The notes beneath the pieces were generated by a model that had not been told where the DNA came from, searched no databases, and saw only the letters and a program-made list of their open reading frames with translations. Of a stretch of DNA of 12,464 nt, positions 6,280 to 11,755 are shown one piece after another. This DNA is from CAZTPJ01 sp964614515 (GTDB lineage Bacteria > Planctomycetota > Phycisphaerae > Phycisphaerales > UBA1924): positions 1 through 12,464 of the forward strand of contig CAZTPJ010000091.1 in assembly GCA_964614515.1 (NCBI GenBank), read 5' to 3'. How positions within the stretch are numbered: position 1 is the first letter of the stretch; each line of letters begins with the position of its first letter. The position numbers and the translations under genes are program-made.

Positions 6280-7728
6280 ATGAGCAAGCGGCGACGACAC
6301 ACCAGCGCGACGTTCACCTCAGACTTCCACGAGGAGTTTGAGGCCGAAACGCTTGACCTGCTGCGAAACCGGCTGTTGTGGCTGACGGGCCTGGTTGGCG
6401 CTGCAGCGCTGATCGGTTGGGTGTGGGGGATCGCGGCGTATTTTTTTGGCGGACCGGGCGTGGGTGAGTTGACGCACTTCGTGCTCTTCGCCGTGTACGG
6501 GGCGATGGCCGCGGGGGCGTATCTCGGGACGTTTGTCCTCGTGCGTCAGGGTCTGAAGTCGCGCGAGCAGTTGTGGGATTTGGCGCACTGGCTTGTGGTG
6601 TTCGATGGCTCGCTGCGGATCATCTTTCACGCGCTGGGCATCACGTCGGCCCTGGGCGTGCCGGGCGTGATCATCGCGCACACGCTGGCGTCGATCGTGC
6701 TGCCGTGGAAGGCGTCGCGCGCGATGCTGCCCATGATCCCGATTCTCGGCGTGTACGTTGTCACGCTCCTGATTCGGGCGTGGCTCGGCCAGATCGGCGC
6801 CAACGCGGTGATCGTGCAATCGCTCCTGAGTCCGCTCGTGGCCGTGCCGGGGTGTTTGGTCTGCCTCGTCAAACATTCGCGTCGCGTGGAGGAGTTCAAA
6901 CTGCGGTTTCTCCAGCAGCGTTACGGGGAGATTCGGCACGAACTTCTCAGCGCGCGGCAGATTCACGAATCGCTGTTCCCCAAGCCCATCGCCGACGGCC
7001 CCGTGAAGTTCTCGTATCGATACGAACCGATGCGCCATATCGGCGGCGACTTTCTGTATGCCCATCCCGCCTCGGACGATCGGCTCAATCTCGTCGTACT
7101 CGATGTCACGGGCCACGGAATCGCGGCCGCGCTCACCGTCAATCGCCTGCACGGTGAACTCGAGCGCATCTTTGCGGAACAGCCCGACGCCGCGCCCGGC
7201 GATGTGCTCCGTCTGCTCAACAAATACGTCCATCTGACGCTCGCGACGCACAGTGTGTATGTCACGGCCATGTGCGTGCGCGTCGATCCGCAGCGCGACA
7301 TTCTTGAATACGCCAGCGGCGGACATCCGCCGGCGTTCCTTCGCGCGGTGGATGGCACGGTGGAAGACCTGCCATCGACGGCCTTCGTGCTCGGCGCGTG
7401 TCCCGATGAAGCGTTTGATTCGGATCAAAAGTCTGTTCGATTCACCGCGGGCGACACGCTCATCGCCTATACCGATGGCGCCATCGAAGTGCGCAATCGC
7501 GACGGGCGCATGCTCGGCACGGCCGGGATGCGACGGATCATCGCGACCTCCAAGGCCGCGCAGCCTGGCGCCTGGGCGGAACAAGTCCTAGCGGCCGTGG
7601 GCAGACATCGTGAGGGCCAGGCGATCGACGACACGCTCGTGATCGAGGTCACACGCGATGTGGTTCGCAAGGCGGCGCGACTCGCCGATGAGGCTCGCAC
7701 GGCGCGACCCGCCGGTGTGCCCGCATGA
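6280..7728 (+). CDS. Membrane-anchored PP2C-type serine phosphatase (SpoIIE/RsbU family)
   Basis: The 482-residue product is a likely inner-membrane signalling phosphatase. The N-terminal half (residues about 28-190) contains five or six hydrophobic segments, for example LLWLTGLVGAAALIGWVWG, FVLFAVYGAMAAGAYLGTFV and MLPMIPILGVYVVTLLI. A polar linker with QQRYGEIRHELLSARQIHESLFP then leads into a PP2C/SpoIIE catalytic domain. The metal-binding motifs are complete: GGDF (Asp257), LDVTGHGIAAAL (Asp275), YASGGHPPAFL, YTDGAIE (Asp399) and DDTLVIEV (Asp450-451), so it should be active. Family members dephosphorylate anti-sigma-factor antagonists, but no antagonist or kinase gene is nearby. I chose ATG 6280 because it avoids overlap with the upstream gene; an in-frame ATG at 6211 would overlap it by 20 bp. 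No good ribosome-binding site is visible at either start. It ends 9 bp from the convergent MazG-like gene. Confidence 0.88.
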   Translation: MSKRRRHTSATFTSDFHEEFEAETLDLLRNRLLWLTGLVGAAALIGWVWGIAAYFFGGPGVGELTHFVLFAVYGAMAAGAYLGTFVLVRQGLKSREQLWDLAHWLVVFDGSLRIIFHALGITSALGVPGVIIAHTLASIVLPWKASRAMLPMIPILGVYVVTLLIRAWLGQIGANAVIVQSLLSPLVAVPGCLVCLVKHSRRVEEFKLRFLQQRYGEIRHELLSARQIHESLFPKPIADGPVKFSYRYEPMRHIGGDFLYAHPASDDRLNLVVLDVTGHGIAAALTVNRLHGELERIFAEQPDAAPGDVLRLLNKYVHLTLATHSVYVTAMCVRVDPQRDILEYASGGHPPAFLRAVDGTVEDLPSTAFVLGACPDEAFDSDQKSVRFTAGDTLIAYTDGAIEVRNRDGRMLGTAGMRRIIATSKAAQPGAWAEQVLAAVGRHREGQAIDDTLVIEVTRDVVRKAARLADEARTARPAGVPA

Positions 7729-7737
7729 TCGACTCGA

Positions 7738-8042
7738 TCAGTCCTTCACACCCTTGACCCGATCAAGATCGGTGTACTTGTCGACCGCCTTCGAGAGATC
7801 CACATCGGCGATGTTGGCAAGCGTGCAGAGCCAGGCGAGAACATCGGCGAACTCTTCGTGGAGGTTGGCGCGTGCGGCCGTGAGCGCGGCGTGATCCTGC
7901 TTGTCCGCCGCGGACTTGGTGTCGTGCAGGGCGGTTGCGAGTTCGCCGACCTCTTCGATGAACCACATGAAAGTGCCGGGGATTCCACGGGCCGAATCAG
8001 TGGGGTAATAGCGATCGCGGATGAGATTCTGGAAGGCGGCGA
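7738..8042 (-). CDS. MazG-like nucleotide pyrophosphohydrolase, start lost in assembly gap
   Basis: About 101 codons are readable before the frame runs into ten N at 8043-8052. Family members hydrolyse (d)NTPs to monophosphates and pyrophosphate, often for nucleotide-pool house-cleaning. The visible N-terminus AAFQNLIRDRYYPTDSARG, then GTFMWFIEEVGELATAL and NLHEEFADVLAWLCTLANIADVDL, shows the two acidic helices EExxE and EExxD that bind magnesium in all-alpha NTP pyrophosphatases. Related proteins begin only a few residues before the FQ..I motif, so probably fewer than ten residues plus the start codon are missing. An ATG lies just beyond the gap (8054-8056, minus strand), but it is out of frame if the gap is really ten bases. 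The gene is convergent with the phosphatase gene. Confidence 0.82.
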
Positions 8043-8052
8043 NNNNNNNNNN
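8043..8052. other. Assembly gap (ten N)
   Basis: Ten consecutive N mark a scaffold join of uncertain true length. They remove the 5' end of the MazG-like gene and part of the divergent region before rpsL, and lie directly next to a repeat-like hairpin. Confidence 0.98.
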
Positions 8053-8064
8053 TCATGGGGCAGC

Positions 8065-8090
8065 GTAGCCGGGCTGAAGTGAAGCCCTAC
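8065..8090. repeat. Interrupted inverted repeat beside the assembly gap
   Basis: GTA and GGGCT (8065-8067, 8071-8075) pair with AGCCC and TAC (8083-8090) with a 3-nt bulge and 7-nt loop. Together with the gap it fills most of the region between the MazG-like gene and the rpsL promoter. I recall similar elements as multicopy intergenic repeats in planctomycete genomes; this window alone shows one copy. Confidence 0.4.
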
Positions 8091-8137
8091 CCGTGGCCGC
8101 GCGAGGCGGTGGCCGCGGCATACGAACGACGCGAGGC

Positions 8138-8165
8138 TTGCCTGGGGGCATGACCCGCCTACACT
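8138..8165 (+). promoter_or_regulatory. rpsL: Candidate promoter of the rpsL-rpsG operon
   Basis: TTGCCT (8138-8143), a 16-bp spacer and TACACT (8160-8165) lie 32 bp before the rpsL ATG. Spacing and hexamers fit a housekeeping sigma-factor promoter, and the -10 hexamer matches that upstream of the adenosyltransferase gene. A short leader with a weak AGGGA follows. Confidence 0.45.
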
Positions 8166-8197
8166 TGCGGTCCATTGACCCAGGGAAATGTTGCCGT

Positions 8198-8569
8198 ATG
8201 CCGACGATCAACCAACTGATTCGCAAGCCTCGCCGCACGCAGGCGACCAAGTCCAAGACCAAGGACCTTGCGTCGTGTCCGCAGAAGCGCGGGGTCTGTC
8301 TGATTGTTCGAACGACCACGCCCAAGAAGCCCAACTCCGCCATGCGAAAGATCGCCCGTGTGCGACTGAGCAACGGCAAGGAAGTCACGGCCTACATCGG
8401 GGGTGAAGGGCACAATCTTCAGGAACACTCGATCGTGCTGGTCCGCGGCGGCCGTGTGCGGGACCTTCCCGGCGTGCGATACCACATCGTTCGCGGCTCG
8501 CTGGACTGCCTCGGCGTGGACAAGCGGAAGAAGGGTCGCTCCAAGTATGGGGCCAAGCGCGGGAAGTGA
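8198..8569 (+). CDS. rpsL: 30S ribosomal protein S12
   Basis: S12 sits at the decoding centre of the small subunit and controls translational accuracy. The 123-residue product is the standard length and starts MPTINQLIRKPR. The near-invariant stretches CPQKRGVC (27-34), TTTPKKPNSAMRK (39-51), YIGGEGHNLQEHS (66-78) and DLPGVRYHIVRG (89-100) are present. Lys43, the main streptomycin-resistance position, is the wild-type residue. Position 88 (codon CGG at 8459-8461) is Arg where most bacteria have Lys. Asp89, methylthiolated by RimO in E. coli, is conserved. The in-frame extension upstream to 8093 lacks S12 similarity. The gene is followed by rpsG after an unusually long spacer containing repeats. 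Confidence 0.98.
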   Translation: MPTINQLIRKPRRTQATKSKTKDLASCPQKRGVCLIVRTTTPKKPNSAMRKIARVRLSNGKEVTAYIGGEGHNLQEHSIVLVRGGRVRDLPGVRYHIVRGSLDCLGVDKRKKGRSKYGAKRGK

Positions 8570-8570
8570 T

Positions 8571-8594
8571 GCACAGGCCAGACGCCTGTGCCAC
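8571..8594 (+). repeat. Dispersed hairpin repeat, copy 2 (rpsL-rpsG spacer)
   Basis: Core CAGGCCAGACGCCTG (8574-8588) forms an 8-bp stem (8571-8578 with 8584-8591) with a CAGAC loop and tail CCAC. It starts 2 nt after the rpsL stop codon and differs from the family core at one base. Confidence 0.75.
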
Positions 8595-8611
8595 TGGCGG
8601 CTTGTCCGCCA
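8595..8611. repeat. Small hairpin between repeat copies 2 and 3
   Basis: TGGCGG and CCGCCA pair around a CTTGT loop. It is directly appended to the CCAC tail of copy 2, so the two hairpins may form one composite element. Confidence 0.5.
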
Positions 8612-8630
8612 ATGTGACAACGGGTGGTTA

Positions 8631-8653
8631 CACAGGCGAGACACCTGTGCCAC
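8631..8653 (+). repeat. Dispersed hairpin repeat, copy 3 (rpsL-rpsG spacer)
   Basis: Core CAGGCGAGACACCTG (8633-8647) differs from the family by one G-to-A change that puts a C-A mismatch near the loop. The tail CCACC follows. It is in the same orientation as copy 2, with a 39-bp interval. Confidence 0.75.
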
Positions 8654-8688
8654 CGAGTTCGGACAATCAACGGCAAGTAATCGGCCTC

Positions 8689-8732
8689 GCCCTGCCCGGC
8701 GACGCTGGTGAACAGGGCCGGGTGAACCCGGC
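8689..8732 (+). promoter_or_regulatory. Alternative hairpins in the rpsG leader
   Basis: GCCCTG (8689-8694) can pair with CAGGGC (8713-8718), and GCCGGG (8717-8722) with CCCGGC (8727-8732) around a TGAA loop. The two stems share bases 8717-8718, so the full forms exclude each other. In E. coli, S7 binds the rpsL-rpsG intercistronic RNA and represses the operon. This structured segment just before the rpsG ribosome-binding site is the best candidate for an equivalent site, but I could not compare it with the known S7 site. Confidence 0.35.
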
Positions 8733-8743
8733 GGATGAGCCAC

Positions 8744-8748
8744 GGAGG
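8744..8748 (+). promoter_or_regulatory. rpsG: Shine-Dalgarno site of rpsG
   Basis: GGAGG lies 8 nt before ATG 8757. It gives rpsG its own strong initiation site despite the long spacer after rpsL. Confidence 0.8.
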
Positions 8749-8756
8749 TATCAGAC

Positions 8757-9251
8757 ATGGGCGGACGAATCACCAAGGCCGACGAACAACTGCGACCCGA
8801 TCCTCGCTATGGGGATCTGGTGCTCTCGCGGTTCATCAACTCGCTGATGCACGACGGCAAAAAGGCCGCGGCCCAGCGCGTCGTCTATGACGCGATGGAC
8901 CTCATCAAGCAGAAACTGGCGAAAGAGACCGCCGAGGACAAGCCGGAAAACGAACTGGCGCTCTTCCTCAAGGCGATCGAGAACGTCAAGCCCTTCGTCG
9001 AGGTTCGCAGCAAGCGAATCGGCGGCGCGAACTATCAGGTGCCGATGCAGGTCAATCGCAAGCGTCAGCAGTCGCTGGCGTTTCGGTGGATCCTCGTGGC
9101 GGCGCGCGGCGAGAAGGGACGGCCGATGGCCTCACGTCTCGCCGATGAGTTGTACTCCGCGGCCAAGGGCGAGGGCAAGGCGATGACGACGCGGGATCAG
9201 ACGCATCGCATGGCCGAGGCGAACAAAGCGTTCGCGCACTTCGCGAACTAA
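8757..9251 (+). CDS. rpsG: 30S ribosomal protein S7
   Basis: S7 is the primary assembly protein of the 30S head and contacts the 3' domain of 16S rRNA. The 164-residue product has PDPRYGDLVLSRFINSLM (14-31), DGKKAAAQRVVYDAM, ENVKPFVEVRSKRIGGANYQVP, FRWILVAAR, MASRLADEL and the C-terminal HRMAEANKAFAHF. It is slightly longer than the usual 156-ish residues owing to a charged insertion, KETAEDKPENELALF, after helix 2. The ribosome-binding site GGAGG supports ATG 8757. The elongation-factor genes fusA and tuf, often next in the str operon, do not follow; an FkbM-type methyltransferase begins 44 bp downstream. Confidence 0.97.
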   Translation: MGGRITKADEQLRPDPRYGDLVLSRFINSLMHDGKKAAAQRVVYDAMDLIKQKLAKETAEDKPENELALFLKAIENVKPFVEVRSKRIGGANYQVPMQVNRKRQQSLAFRWILVAARGEKGRPMASRLADELYSAAKGEGKAMTTRDQTHRMAEANKAFAHFAN

Positions 9252-9295
9252 AGCCTCGTGGGTTGGCGTTCGCGGCGCGAAGCGGTGGGCGAGCC

Positions 9296-10051
9296 ATGGC
9301 AAGCGGGATTGTGCTTCGAGCCAGGCTGGTGCATCGCGCGCTGCGATATCGGTACAAACTCAACGGCCCGCAGATTCGCGCCATGATGATCCTGCTGCCG
9401 CGCGGCGGCGTGGCGATCGACGTGGGGGCGCACAAGGGGGCGTATTCGTACTGGATGGCGCGGCGCGTCGGGCGCGATGGACGCGTCCTGGCGTTTGAAC
9501 CCCAAACCCGCGTTGCATCCATCACGCGCGAATCGCTGCTCGCGGCCGGATTCACCCAGGTGCAGGTCACGCAGGCGGCCGTGTCGGACACCTGCGGCAT
9601 CGCCACCATCGCCCTGCGCCGGAACTCGACGCACGGCGCGCGGCTGGACGGCTTGACCGACACGGCCGGGCCTGTCGATCATGAAGAGGTCGAAGTCATC
9701 ACGGTTGATGAGGCGGTGCGCCGGGCGGGTGTGAATCGTGTGGACTTTGTGAAGATTGATGTGGAGGGGCACGAGGCGGCCGTGCTTCGCGGGTGTGCGC
9801 AGACGTTGCGCGATCATCGGCCATCGGTGCAGGTGGAGATCGAGGCGCGGCACCACGAGGGCGAGGACGCAGTGGCCGAAGCCTCGCAGCGCATGGCCGT
9901 GGCCGGGTATCGCGGATACTTTTTCTCGCAGGGGAAGGTTCGGCCGATTGCGGAGTTTGACGCGGAGATTCACCAGCGTTACGGCGATGGTGAATACTGC
10001 AACGACTTCCTGTTCGTGCATGAGTCGCGTGCGGGGGCCGCGCGATTCTGA
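9296..10051 (+). CDS. FkbM family SAM-dependent methyltransferase
   Basis: The predicted 251-residue cytoplasmic enzyme has a class I methyltransferase fold. AIDVGAHKGAYSYWMA (40-55) is the SAM-binding glycine loop (motif I), VLAFEPQTR (64-72) carries the acidic residue that binds the SAM ribose, and VDFVKIDVEGHEAAVLRG (149-166) is the FkbM signature. FkbM proteins O-methylate very different targets such as sugars, polyketides and glycans, so the substrate cannot be named. ATG 9296 is preferred over the in-frame TTG at 9263 because the longer form adds only an unstructured Arg/Ala-rich stretch, although the ribosome-binding site is weak in both cases. It lies 44 bp behind rpsG on the same strand with no terminator seen between, so read-through from the ribosomal operon is likely. 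Confidence 0.85.
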   Translation: MASGIVLRARLVHRALRYRYKLNGPQIRAMMILLPRGGVAIDVGAHKGAYSYWMARRVGRDGRVLAFEPQTRVASITRESLLAAGFTQVQVTQAAVSDTCGIATIALRRNSTHGARLDGLTDTAGPVDHEEVEVITVDEAVRRAGVNRVDFVKIDVEGHEAAVLRGCAQTLRDHRPSVQVEIEARHHEGEDAVAEASQRMAVAGYRGYFFSQGKVRPIAEFDAEIHQRYGDGEYCNDFLFVHESRAGAARF

Positions 10052-10089
10052 TACGATGCGTCGAGTCGCCGGCGCGATCCCGCGCGGCC

Positions 10090-10095
10090 AAGGAG
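10090..10095 (+). promoter_or_regulatory. Shine-Dalgarno site of the 175-residue hypothetical
   Basis: AAGGAG lies 6 nt before ATG 10102, supporting this start and the reality of the gene. Confidence 0.7.
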
Positions 10096-10101
10096 TCGAG
10101 C

Positions 10102-10629
10102 ATGGCCACATATCTGGATGAAGATCAAGTAGGTTCGGACGCGTACGAGATCGGGTATCCGCACCTGCTGCTGTGCATGGGCGTGACGGTGGTGATGGGT
10201 GATGGGTCGCTTGTCGGGGCGCACTTCACCGATGCGTCGCAGGAGGTCGATGTCGCGGCGCGACTGCGGCAGGTGATTCGCGCCACGCCCGCGACCATGC
10301 GATGGATGTACTGCACCGGAAACTTCGCCATCCACGCCAAGCACGGCGGAAGCAACTATCAGGGCAAGGCGAATCTGATCGGATACAAGGGCAAGGTCGG
10401 CTGTTTCGACTCGGCCGCGATCGAGCCGAAAGATGGCACGTTCGTGAAACTCACGACGCAAGGCCCCGTGTACGGATGCATCGTCGAATACAAGCGCAAT
10501 GAGAAGATGAAGTATGAGCGCGGATACCTGCCCGGCGTCAAGGGCAGTCTTGCGTTCCCCGTCGAGAAGGCCGAGACCAAGAGCGGCAAGGAACTGCACC
10601 GGGCCAACGTGGTGTATTACGACGTGTGA
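10102..10629 (+). CDS. Hypothetical protein, possible CheD/CNF1-like fold
   Basis: The 175-residue product is soluble, with no signal peptide or membrane segment. I do not recognise the family by name. Residues 18-43 read as strand, CMGVTVV (25-31), GDGSLVGAHFT (33-43), then an acidic/aliphatic helix DVAARLRQVI and a strand MRWMYCTGNF. Cys25 and His41, 16 residues apart and each at the edge of a strand, resemble the catalytic Cys/His layout of CheD glutamine deamidases and CNF1-type toxins (spacing about 15-17). This is a pattern resemblance, not an identification. Other cysteines are in CTGNF, VGCF and YGCIVEY. A good Shine-Dalgarno supports ATG 10102. It starts 50 bp after the methyltransferase gene, and its 3' end overlaps the convergent zinc-ribbon gene by 13 bp. 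Confidence 0.75.
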   Translation: MATYLDEDQVGSDAYEIGYPHLLLCMGVTVVMGDGSLVGAHFTDASQEVDVAARLRQVIRATPATMRWMYCTGNFAIHAKHGGSNYQGKANLIGYKGKVGCFDSAAIEPKDGTFVKLTTQGPVYGCIVEYKRNEKMKYERGYLPGVKGSLAFPVEKAETKSGKELHRANVVYYDV

Positions 10630-11162
10630 TGATCGACGGCCGTCGGCGCGGGCGAACGTGGCTCGGTGGATGTCTCCGACCAGTACTGCTGTTGATCCAG
10701 TCGCCAGGCGGCGCCGCACTCTGGACACACCGTGTCGCCACGCTCATCGAGCGCGAGGCCTGCGATGTCGAAACCGCACGCGGGACAGAGTTTCGACGCA
10801 AGATATGCACTGACGAGGCGATAGCGGAGACTCACGCGTGTGAGCCAGATGCCTGCGAACACGAGCGGCCAGAACGCCGCCAAGCAGATCACGTACCCGA
10901 TGGCGCGGGCCGCGAGATCAGGCAGGCTTGCGAGCGGACCCCAGAACTTGGCAAGAAAAAGGGAGATGAAGGTGCAAGGAATCACGAAAAAAAGAATGCC
11001 CGTGAACATTGAGTAGGTGGCGCACTCGATCTCGGTCGACTCAGCGGGCGTGAGTGGACTCTTTTCTTTCCATCGCCGACGGATGTGCCGCATCGATTCG
11101 CGGTCATAGACCAGCGATCGCGTGGTTCCACGAGAGTCTTTGATGCGCACGCGGGGCAGCAC
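10617..11162 (-). CDS. Membrane protein with C-terminal zinc ribbon (paralogue B)
   Basis: With GTG 11162 as start the product has 181 residues. It has an N-terminal soluble part (LPRVRIKDSRGTTRSLVYD), two hydrophobic segments at about residues 52-72 (MFTGILFFVIPCTFISLFLA) and 86-108, then a zinc-ribbon-like region with CPAC (126-129) and CPECGAAWRL (146-155), and a polar tail. The start was chosen because LPRVRIKDSRG aligns with the first residues LPPIRITDDRG of the upstream paralogue; the frame is open further upstream but there overlaps that gene. It lies 8 bp behind paralogue A, so the two are probably one transcript. No Shine-Dalgarno is visible, and translational coupling is possible. 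Function unknown. Confidence 0.75.
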   Translation of the reverse strand: MLPRVRIKDSRGTTRSLVYDRESMRHIRRRWKEKSPLTPAESTEIECATYSMFTGILFFVIPCTFISLFLAKFWGPLASLPDLAARAIGYVICLAAFWPLVFAGIWLTRVSLRYRLVSAYLASKLCPACGFDIAGLALDERGDTVCPECGAAWRLDQQQYWSETSTEPRSPAPTAVDHHTS

Positions 11163-11170
11163 ACGGAATG

Positions 11171-11686
11171 TTACGCAGGCGTCGGGGATGACAGTCGCCA
11201 GGCGGCGCCGCACTCGGGGCACTGGATGAGGCCGCAGACGTCCGGTTGGAGGCCGGTGAGGCAAAATGCGCACGCGGGGCATTGGTTAGAAGCGATGTAG
11301 GCCCTCCGAAGTTTCTCGGCCGTATGACGCCGCATGAACCATCGTGTGAAGCGGTTCAGCGGCTCAAGCGAGGCAAGTATGATCGCGGCTGAACCAGCGC
11401 TGACAAGCAGCCAATGCCACGAGCCTGGAAACAGCGATTGCAGCCCGATCAAGCAGGCAAGGATGACACTGAACCCAATGACCGCGCCGTACACGCCGCC
11501 ACTTTGCTGTTCAAAGTCCCACTCGGCGAGTTGTACCGGCGTGAGCGAACGCCCCTGTTCAGGTTGTGGTCCTCGAAAGGCGCGAATCCAGTCCCGGAAA
11601 CTGCGGATTCGGATGGATGACCGGTCCGGCTCAAAGAGCGTGACAGTTTGGCCGCGATCATCGGTGATCCGAATCGGCGGGAGCAT
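11171..11686 (-). CDS. Membrane protein with C-terminal zinc ribbon (paralogue A)
   Basis: The 171-residue product has the same plan as the downstream gene: a short soluble N-terminus (MLPPIRITDDRGQTVTLFEP), the motif LTPVQLAEWDFE (cf. LTPAESTEIECA in the paralogue), two hydrophobic segments at about residues 65-86 and 91-110, a basic stretch RRHTAEKLRRAYIAS, then CPAC (136-139) and CPECGAAWRL (156-165). The four cysteines can bind one zinc. I know of no named family for it. ATG 11686 has a TATCAT element 5 nt upstream and no Shine-Dalgarno. The lipoprotein gene lies upstream on the same strand, separated by 69 bp that carry a hairpin repeat. Confidence 0.78.
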   Translation of the reverse strand: MLPPIRITDDRGQTVTLFEPDRSSIRIRSFRDWIRAFRGPQPEQGRSLTPVQLAEWDFEQQSGGVYGAVIGFSVILACLIGLQSLFPGSWHWLLVSAGSAAIILASLEPLNRFTRWFMRRHTAEKLRRAYIASNQCPACAFCLTGLQPDVCGLIQCPECGAAWRLSSPTPA

Positions 11687-11691
11687 CGGAT

Positions 11692-11697
11692 ATGATA
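11692..11697 (-). promoter_or_regulatory. Possible -10 element (TATCAT) of the zinc-ribbon pair
   Basis: TATCAT on the minus strand lies 5 nt before ATG 11686. No -35 or ribosome-binding site is recognisable. The same hexamer at the same spacing precedes the lipoprotein gene. Confidence 0.25.
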
Positions 11698-11714
11698 GAT
11701 CGTGACGGGGCGGC

Positions 11715-11739
11715 GCACAGGCGAGACGCCCGTGCCACC
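11715..11739 (+). repeat. Dispersed hairpin repeat, copy 4
   Basis: Core CAGGCGAGACGCCCG (11718-11732) forms a 9-bp stem (11715-11723 with 11727-11735) with a single A-C mismatch, an AGA loop and tail CACC. It lies 17 bp beyond the stop of the minus-strand lipoprotein gene, where it could act as a terminator or attenuator before the zinc-ribbon pair. Confidence 0.75.
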
Positions 11740-11755
11740 GCGCCGCAGGTGACTC

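Noticed and set aside
6319..7584. Long minus-strand ORF of 421 codons opposite the phosphatase gene
   Set aside because: It is an Arg/His-rich shadow frame; the + strand frame has intact PP2C motifs and membrane segments.
8093..8197. N-terminal extension of rpsL
   Set aside because: The extra residues contain the candidate promoter region and do not match S12, which starts at MPTINQL.
8566..8690. Small + strand ORF (MMHRPDACATGG...) after rpsL
   Set aside because: It consists of translated hairpin repeats in the rpsL-rpsG spacer and runs into rpsG out of frame.
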